From Sphingobacterium faecale (GTDB taxonomy: Bacteria; Bacteroidota; Bacteroidia; Sphingobacteriales; Sphingobacteriaceae): DNA of 64,000 bases. Below are positions 59,164 through 64,000 of this stretch, one piece after another. The notes beneath the pieces were generated by a model that saw only the letters and a program-made list of their open reading frames with translations, did not search any database and was not told the origin of the DNA. The number at the start of each line of letters is the position of its first letter. The first letter of the stretch is position 1. The DNA is taken from positions 124,001 to 188,000 of the forward strand of contig NZ_JAERTY010000004.1 of NCBI RefSeq assembly GCF_016746095.1, in the 5' to 3' direction. Made by a program: the position numbers and the translations under genes.

Positions 59164-60042
59164 ATGAAAAACGTAACAAACATCTTATTAGCCTCAGCCC
59201 TTGCTGTAGCACTGGTCTCTTGCAAAAAAAGTGACTCGCCAGGCGAAGACACAGACAGTCCTGCCGTCAACAATGTCACCCTGCAATTTGACAATACCTT
59301 CAAGGACAAGACCATTGTACTCGGCGATGCCAGTTCCAGCCAAGCCAGTGTGAATATCTCCGCTGAAGGCCAGACACATCAGTTTGCCGAGCTCAAGTAT
59401 GTCATCAGCAATATCCGCTTGGTCAAAGCCGATGGCCAGGAAGTTCCCTACAACAGCAATGACCTGGACAAAGGTGCCACAGTGGTCAATCATGCCAAAC
59501 CGGCGACCTTGAGCTATGTCCTGTCCGATATCCCTGCCGCCACATACAAACAGCTCAAGTTTGGCTTGGGTGTACAGCAAGACCTCAACACCTTAGACGA
59601 GCCACGTTTTCCAAATTTCTATGCTGCAGCCGGTAAAAACGATACCGAGATGATGTGGGAATGGGGAACGGGATACCGCTTTACCAAGATTGAAGGATTC
59701 TACGACACCGACAAAAAGAAACTGTCGATCCACACCGGCAGTACGTTAGACGGCGAACTCGAAGATCCGGCAAGCTATGTACCGGGTGTCGATGCGTACC
59801 GAGACATCAGCCTGACACTACCCGAAGCAGCCCTGGTAGGCAAGACGGCTCCTGTCATCCATATCAGAGCCGACTTTGACAAATTGTTGAGTGGTAAAAC
59901 AAAAGCCATAAAGCTAGGTAAAGGCAATGCGACACCAAGCATTCACACCGCCGATGGCATGGTCGAATTTGTTGACAACCTTGGTGGCAATGGCAAATCC
60001 GATCCATCGGGCATGTTTTCTGTCACTGGTGTAAAAAACTAA
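59164..60042 (+). CDS. MbnP family lipoprotein
   Basis: The 292-residue protein has a lipoprotein signal (LASALAVALVSCKK) and a single beta-rich domain with VTLQFDNTFKDKTIVL, LKYVISNIRLV and MMWEWGTGYRFTKIEG, the MbnP-type signature. In characterised MbnPH pairs the partner di-haem enzyme MbnH converts a Trp in MbnP to kynurenine, which then helps bind copper. The two Trp in the MMWEWG block are candidates. It is followed by the MbnH-like gene after 64 bases. Confidence 0.85.
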   Translation: MKNVTNILLASALAVALVSCKKSDSPGEDTDSPAVNNVTLQFDNTFKDKTIVLGDASSSQASVNISAEGQTHQFAELKYVISNIRLVKADGQEVPYNSNDLDKGATVVNHAKPATLSYVLSDIPAATYKQLKFGLGVQQDLNTLDEPRFPNFYAAAGKNDTEMMWEWGTGYRFTKIEGFYDTDKKKLSIHTGSTLDGELEDPASYVPGVDAYRDISLTLPEAALVGKTAPVIHIRADFDKLLSGKTKAIKLGKGNATPSIHTADGMVEFVDNLGGNGKSDPSGMFSVTGVKN

Positions 60043-60056
60043 ACCACACTAACGCC

Positions 60057-60088
60057 AGGGGGTGCCTGCATCAGGCAGCGCACCCCCT
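60057..60088 (+). other. Hairpin between the MbnP- and MbnH-like genes
   Basis: AGGGGGT (60057-60063) pairs with ACCCCCT (60082-60088) and encloses GCCTG/CAGGC. No T-run follows, so it more likely tunes expression of the downstream peroxidase (mRNA stability or partial attenuation) than ends transcription. Confidence 0.5.
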
Positions 60089-60106
60089 ACTTTATCCGCA
60101 TCACAG

Positions 60107-61138
60107 ATGAAAAAATCCATCAGCATACTCGCCCTGTCCCTGATCCTACTCGCCTTGGCCTGCAACCGCAAGGAGGCCGAAGAAGAGCTGACTATTGACA
60201 ATCCTGAGCTTGCTCTGTCTATCCCCGAAGGATTCCCGCCACTGAACGAGGCTTTTTACAAGAACAAGCCGACCAAATACGGGGTTGAACTTGGCGAAAA
60301 GCTATTCCATGAAAAAAGGCTCAGCGGCAACAATACCATCTCCTGCGGCAGCTGCCACCAACAGTCCAAAGCCTTTAGCGACAGCGAGGCACAGGCTATC
60401 GGCATCTACGGACGTGTAGGCCTGCGCAATACCCCACCCATCCAGAACCTGGCCTTTATCAAGCATTACAATTGGGACGGTAACAAGCGCCAACTGGAGA
60501 AACAGCCCCTCGTCCCCATCATCACCCACGAAGAGATGGCCTCCTCCATTGTACAGGTCATGAGCAAGCTCCAGAGCGACCAGGCGTACCAGACGCTGTT
60601 CAGACAAGCCTTTGGCGACAGCGAAATCACGCCCGAGCGCATATACAACAGCATCGCTCAGTACGAATACAGCCTCATCTCCGCCAACAGCAAATACGAT
60701 AAGGTGCGACGCCAAGAAGGCGTACATTTCAGTGCGATCGAGGCTCGAGGCCACCAACTGTTTCAGGCCAAATGCGCCAGTTGCCACAGCGGCGAACTGT
60801 TTACCGACCAGAGCTTCCGCAACATCGGATTCCCGCTGAACCCCAGCAGCGAAGAAGCCGGCCGTGCCCGTGTCACCGGTATCCGCGAAGATTATATGCG
60901 CTTCCGTGTCCCCTCGTTGCGCAATATCGCCTACACCGCACCTTACGGCAGTTTTGGGCAGTTCAAGACCCTGGAAGAAGTGCTCGACTATTTTGACAAA
61001 GGCGTGCTCCATGCCGACAACCTGGATCCTATTCTACAGCAGGCCGGCAATCGAATCCCGATGACCCCCAGCGAAAAAGAGGCCATTGTCTCCTTCCTGC
61101 ATACCTTGAGTGACGAAGCATTCATCGGCAGGCCATAG
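60107..61138 (+). CDS. Di-haem cytochrome c peroxidase, MbnH-like
   Basis: Starting at ATG 60107 the 343-residue protein has a lipoprotein signal (LSLILLALACNRK) and two haem motifs, CGSCH (about residue 80) and CASCH (about 224), in the MauG/CCP layout. YMRFRVPSLRNIAYTAPYGSFG matches the conserved region near the haem edge. In the context of MbnP it is best read as MbnH, the enzyme that modifies MbnP for copper binding; a general peroxide-scavenging role is the alternative. The frame upstream to 60062 runs through the hairpin and was not used. Confidence 0.87.
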   Translation: MKKSISILALSLILLALACNRKEAEEELTIDNPELALSIPEGFPPLNEAFYKNKPTKYGVELGEKLFHEKRLSGNNTISCGSCHQQSKAFSDSEAQAIGIYGRVGLRNTPPIQNLAFIKHYNWDGNKRQLEKQPLVPIITHEEMASSIVQVMSKLQSDQAYQTLFRQAFGDSEITPERIYNSIAQYEYSLISANSKYDKVRRQEGVHFSAIEARGHQLFQAKCASCHSGELFTDQSFRNIGFPLNPSSEEAGRARVTGIREDYMRFRVPSLRNIAYTAPYGSFGQFKTLEEVLDYFDKGVLHADNLDPILQQAGNRIPMTPSEKEAIVSFLHTLSDEAFIGRP

Positions 61139-61250
61139 CCCAGCGCCACCCTTTTAAAAACAAGTTTTTATTTTCTTCCACAGAAAATTGTAAATTGCTG
61201 TGCTGTTATGGCCAATAGGGGTCATAATGAACAACAATAAAAGGGTAAAA

Positions 61251-62051
61251 ATGAGCACAGAACACGACTATGTGGCGATAAACCGCCAATCTTGGAACAA
61301 CCGAACCGAAACACACCTCAAGTCCGATTTTTATAACCTAGAAGGTTTCCTTCAGGGAGACAGTTCCCTTAATGCGATCGAACTTGATCTATTGGGAGAC
61401 ATACAGGGCAAGTCCATCCTCCACCTGCAATGTCATTTTGGACAGGACAGCATCTCCCTCAGCAGGCTTGGTGCCAGCGTCACCGGGGTCGACCTCTCGG
61501 ACAAAGCCATCGCCAGCGCCCGTGAGATTACACATCAGATCCAGACCGACACCACCTTCATCTGCTGCGATGTCTACGACCTTCCGGCACACCTAGACAA
61601 GACCTTCGACATCGTCTACACCAGCTACGGCGTCATAGGCTGGCTGCCCGATCTGGACAAATGGGCCAAGGTGATAGCCAGATTTCTAAAATCTGGAGGG
61701 AAGCTCGTTTTTGTAGAATTCCATCCCGTCGTATGGATGTTTGATGATGATTTCGAAAAGATCGGCTACCGCTATTTCAACTCGGGAGCTATTATCGAAA
61801 GTGAAAACGGAACCTATGCCGACAAAGACGCCGACATCAGTCAAGACTACGTCTGTTGGAATCATGGATTGAGCGAGGTGGTCAACAGCCTTCTCCGCAA
61901 TGGTCTTGAACTCAAGTCCCTGGACGAATTCGATTATTCGCCCTACAATTGTTTTAACAAGACCATCGAGTTCGAACCGAACAAATACCGTATAGCCCAT
62001 CTCGATGACAAGATACCCATGGTATACGCCTTGGTAGCGGAGAAAAAATAA
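61251..62051 (+). CDS. Class I SAM-dependent methyltransferase
   Basis: The 266-residue protein (ATG 61251, MSTEHDYVAINRQSWNNRTE) has motif I SILHLQCHFGQDSISLSRLG and VTGVDLSDKAI (motif II acidic residue). This is the layout of small-molecule methyltransferases of the Methyltransf_11/25 group. Substrate unknown. Longer starts at 61200 and 61227 are possible. A terminator shared with the convergent efflux gene follows. Confidence 0.87.
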   Translation: MSTEHDYVAINRQSWNNRTETHLKSDFYNLEGFLQGDSSLNAIELDLLGDIQGKSILHLQCHFGQDSISLSRLGASVTGVDLSDKAIASAREITHQIQTDTTFICCDVYDLPAHLDKTFDIVYTSYGVIGWLPDLDKWAKVIARFLKSGGKLVFVEFHPVVWMFDDDFEKIGYRYFNSGAIIESENGTYADKDADISQDYVCWNHGLSEVVNSLLRNGLELKSLDEFDYSPYNCFNKTIEFEPNKYRIAHLDDKIPMVYALVAEKK

Positions 62052-62075
62052 CGGAACAGCATGTTAGGTTAACAA

Positions 62076-62108
62076 AAAAGGCCATCTTTCTTTAAGATGG
62101 CCTTTTTA
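62076..62108. terminator. Bidirectional terminator
   Basis: AAAAAGGCCATCTT pairs with AAGATGGCCTTTTT around a 5-base loop, with A- and T-runs on both sides. It serves the methyltransferase gene and the convergent efflux gene. Confidence 0.9.
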
Positions 62109-62129
62109 CCGCAATATAGCACAGACGCC

Positions 62130-63293
62130 CTACTTGGACATCCGAAATCCAATCAATACAAAAGGAATCGTCCCCACCATCACCAGGGCTGTCGTCAGCA
62201 GGGCCGTACCCGAAAACAGAGACACAATCCCACTCGCCAAGAAACAGGTCCCCAGTTGCAGGGCATTCTGCATCGCGGCTGCTTTACCCAAGCTGTTGGG
62301 AAAGAGCTTCATGGCCTCTGCTACCACAATCGGGTAGCACGCACCATTGGCCAATGCCATCAAACAAAAAGGAACCAACAGCATCACCAGTGTTGGCGTC
62401 GTGACCAGCGTGATCACCAATACCCCGATCACCGCTACCGAATAAAGAGCCAGCAAATAAGGTAAGATACGCTTGCCCGCAATCCGATCCGACAGCGCTC
62501 GGTAGCCATAGCCCCCCAGCATAAAAGCGATCGTCTGCGGCACAAAGCTAAAACCGATCTGCGCTTCGCTGTAACCCAGCTCTTTCAAAAAGAAGGGTGA
62601 TCCCGTCAGCCAGGCAAAAAAAGCACCCGAGCAGACCGCATAGATCATCACATTGCCGATATAGGTTCTAGACCGTAACAATTGCAGGTAAGACTCCCCC
62701 TTCACAGGTGTACCGTCCTGCACCGTCGCCTTATTCCGATTTAAGGTAAATGTATAAGCAATCAGGGGCAACGTAATCAGTGCCAACACGATAAAAATAG
62801 CCCTCCAACTGAAGTGATCCAATAAAAACACCCCCAGTAGAGGCGCCAATGCTGGAGACAGCGCGACCAGTGGCATGATCGAAGCGAACACCTTATTCGT
62901 CTGCTCCGCAGGATAACGTTCGATCACCAGCGCCTGCCAGCTCACCGCAGCGGCACATACCCCCACCGCCTGTATCAGGCGCAGCACCAACAGTGCCGTC
63001 ACACTGTCCGTAAAATAAATAGAAACCGATGCGGCCGTAAAAATTCCCAATCCCATCAAGATCGAACGGGGCTTTCCGATGCGATCCGCCAATGGCCCCC
63101 ACAACAGCTGCCCGATAGCATAGCCCGCCAAAAACAAGGTCAGACTGGCACTGATACTATTTTTGCTCGTATCGAGGTCGATACGCATCTTATCAAACGC
63201 CGGCAGGTACATATCCGTTGCCAAAAAACCGATCACACTCAATCCGGCCAGGTACACCAAAAACAGGAAACTGTTCTTCCCTTTATTCACCAT
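62130..63293 (-). CDS. Bcr/CflA family multidrug efflux transporter
   Basis: The 387-residue MFS protein has 12 membrane helices. DMYLPAFDKMRIDLDTS follows the first helix, GQLLWGPLADRIGKPRSIL is the MFS loop 2-3 signature, and LRLIQAVGVCAAAVSWQALV matches the Bcr/CflA motif C region. Members export drugs such as bicyclomycin or sulfonamides, and also cysteine and dipeptides. Specificity is not predictable. Confidence 0.9.
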   Translation of the reverse strand: MVNKGKNSFLFLVYLAGLSVIGFLATDMYLPAFDKMRIDLDTSKNSISASLTLFLAGYAIGQLLWGPLADRIGKPRSILMGLGIFTAASVSIYFTDSVTALLVLRLIQAVGVCAAAVSWQALVIERYPAEQTNKVFASIMPLVALSPALAPLLGVFLLDHFSWRAIFIVLALITLPLIAYTFTLNRNKATVQDGTPVKGESYLQLLRSRTYIGNVMIYAVCSGAFFAWLTGSPFFLKELGYSEAQIGFSFVPQTIAFMLGGYGYRALSDRIAGKRILPYLLALYSVAVIGVLVITLVTTPTLVMLLVPFCLMALANGACYPIVVAEAMKLFPNSLGKAAAMQNALQLGTCFLASGIVSLFSGTALLTTALVMVGTIPFVLIGFRMSK

Positions 63294-63432
63294 CTATACA
63301 ATTCTTTTTTTAATCAAGCTGCAAAGGTAATACAAAAGCGCTTTAACACTTTTCATTTCGCATATTTTTACCTAAAAACAACGAAGGCACCTATCGGCGC
63401 CCTCGTATCATTATATAATCATTTGGTTTGGT

Positions 63433-64000
63433 CTATTGAAAGGGAAGTACATATCCCGCACCGATCGTAAAGAACGTATTGTGCAATTTGATCGGCAGGT
63501 GATCCGTCGGTGCGTCAATCACATTATTGACCCCATAACTGAATACCCCCCGGATCTGCCACACTGGTGTAAGCGCATACACACCCCCTACATGCACCCC
63601 GATATCTGTTTTATTCACCAACTTGGACACGTCGAAGGTTGCACTTTCGATCTCTATCTTCGGTGTTGTCGGATCTCCCAAGCGCACATAGGCATTATGC
63701 ACACTGCCCTCAAAAGAGCGGTGCAGCGCACGGGCGATAGAAAATCCACCGAGCAGCGACCACCTCGAGTTGAGCTCATAATGCGCCGATACCGGCAGCT
63801 CCAGGTACAAGTTGTTGAACGACGAGCCCACCGAACCGGTAAAATAACCGATAAATCCCGGTATAGGCTGATTCTCAAACTCGATCATCGCTTTAAAATT
63901 CTCCGCAAAAGCCCTGGTCTTCATGCCCTTATTGACCAGGTTCAGCCCCGACGAAACCGTCAGCTTATCATTGGCTTTATAAAACGGCACCTCTACCCCT
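63433..64000 (-). CDS. Outer-membrane beta-barrel protein, 5' end outside the window
   Basis: The frame is open to base 64000, so the N-terminus is missing; 189 codons are visible. Alternating hydrophobic strands with aromatic girdles (LYLELPVSAHYEL, SLLGGFSIARALH, IGVHVGGVYALTPVW, FFTIGAGYVLPFQ) and a C-terminal aromatic-proline end (YVLPFQ) match small Bacteroidota OmpW/PorT-like barrels. A specific function cannot be assigned. Confidence 0.8.
   Translation of the reverse strand, partial: GVEVPFYKANDKLTVSSGLNLVNKGMKTRAFAENFKAMIEFENQPIPGFIGYFTGSVGSSFNNLYLELPVSAHYELNSRWSLLGGFSIARALHRSFEGSVHNAYVRLGDPTTPKIEIESATFDVSKLVNKTDIGVHVGGVYALTPVWQIRGVFSYGVNNVIDAPTDHLPIKLHNTFFTIGAGYVLPFQ

Noticed and set aside
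1..64000. CRISPR arrays and rRNA genes
   Set aside because: No regularly spaced direct repeats and no rRNA-like sequence were seen.

Overview
The window looks like a chromosomal segment of a Bacteroidota bacterium, most likely family Sphingobacteriaceae (Sphingobacterium/Pedobacter-like). Supporting signs are the gene families (TPR-PD40-OmpA protein, fused E1 alpha/beta 2-oxoacid dehydrogenase, DAHP synthase with a C-terminal chorismate mutase, RteC, Bacteroidota-type integrase), the TAnnTTTG -7 promoter boxes in front of several genes, and the scarcity of Shine-Dalgarno sequences.

Layout. 1-27,199 is core chromosome: the start of a large secreted protein, queE, an OmpA-like protein, two Gfo/Idh/MocA oxidoreductases, a DUF819 membrane protein, a thioesterase, the cell-shape cluster mreB-mreC-mreD-mrdA-rodA, a leftward trio (nucleoside phosphorylase, IMPACT protein, DMT transporter), the aromatic operon pheA-DAHPS/CM-aroA-aroC-ROK, a 2-oxoacid dehydrogenase E1, a NUDIX protein and rlmH. 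The aromatic operon has a leader that reads as a classical ribosome-mediated attenuator: a 21-codon Tyr/Phe-rich peptide, an alternative pairing over its stop codon and a strong terminator.

27,200-51,309 is an integrative genomic island of about 24.1 kb inserted in the 3' end of a tRNA-Ser(TGA) gene. A 23-bp direct repeat marks both ends, repeated 11-mers resembling integrase arm sites lie just inside, and the host tRNA terminator has been left at the far end. Tyrosine recombinase, RteC, an excisionase-like HTH protein, a replication-like protein and an ATPase sit at the right end. No relaxase or conjugation genes are visible. Cargo: a four-gene cassette (DUF5675 protein plus two small membrane proteins), a roughly 830-nt GC-rich non-coding segment that folds into hairpins and contains two tandem copies of one RNA-like motif with compensatory changes, an HNH-like gene, and a long compact operon. 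That operon runs XRE regulator - membrane-anchored unknown - MmeI-like N6-adenine methyltransferase lacking an obvious nuclease motif - RhuM-like DNA-binding protein - Doc - DEAD/DEAH helicase - GIY-YIG nuclease - putAbiC-like membrane protein - DUF2971. It reads as a restriction-modification-like defence system in which helicase and GIY-YIG protein could supply the missing cleavage activity. A second probable defence pair, an unknown protein and a duplicated MNT/HEPN-like protein, follows.

51,310-64,000 is chromosome again: yceI, tRNA-Arg(TCT), a cold-shock gene, a NYN protein, an Lrp-type regulator with a divergent EamA exporter, a GNAT gene, and a visibly GC-richer operon for copper handling. 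That operon holds a Cys-containing secreted protein, a YtkA/FixH-like lipoprotein, an OprC/NosA-like TonB receptor with CxxxM and HxM motifs, an MbnP-like lipoprotein and an MbnH-like di-haem peroxidase. A methyltransferase, a Bcr/CflA efflux pump and a truncated outer-membrane barrel gene end the window.
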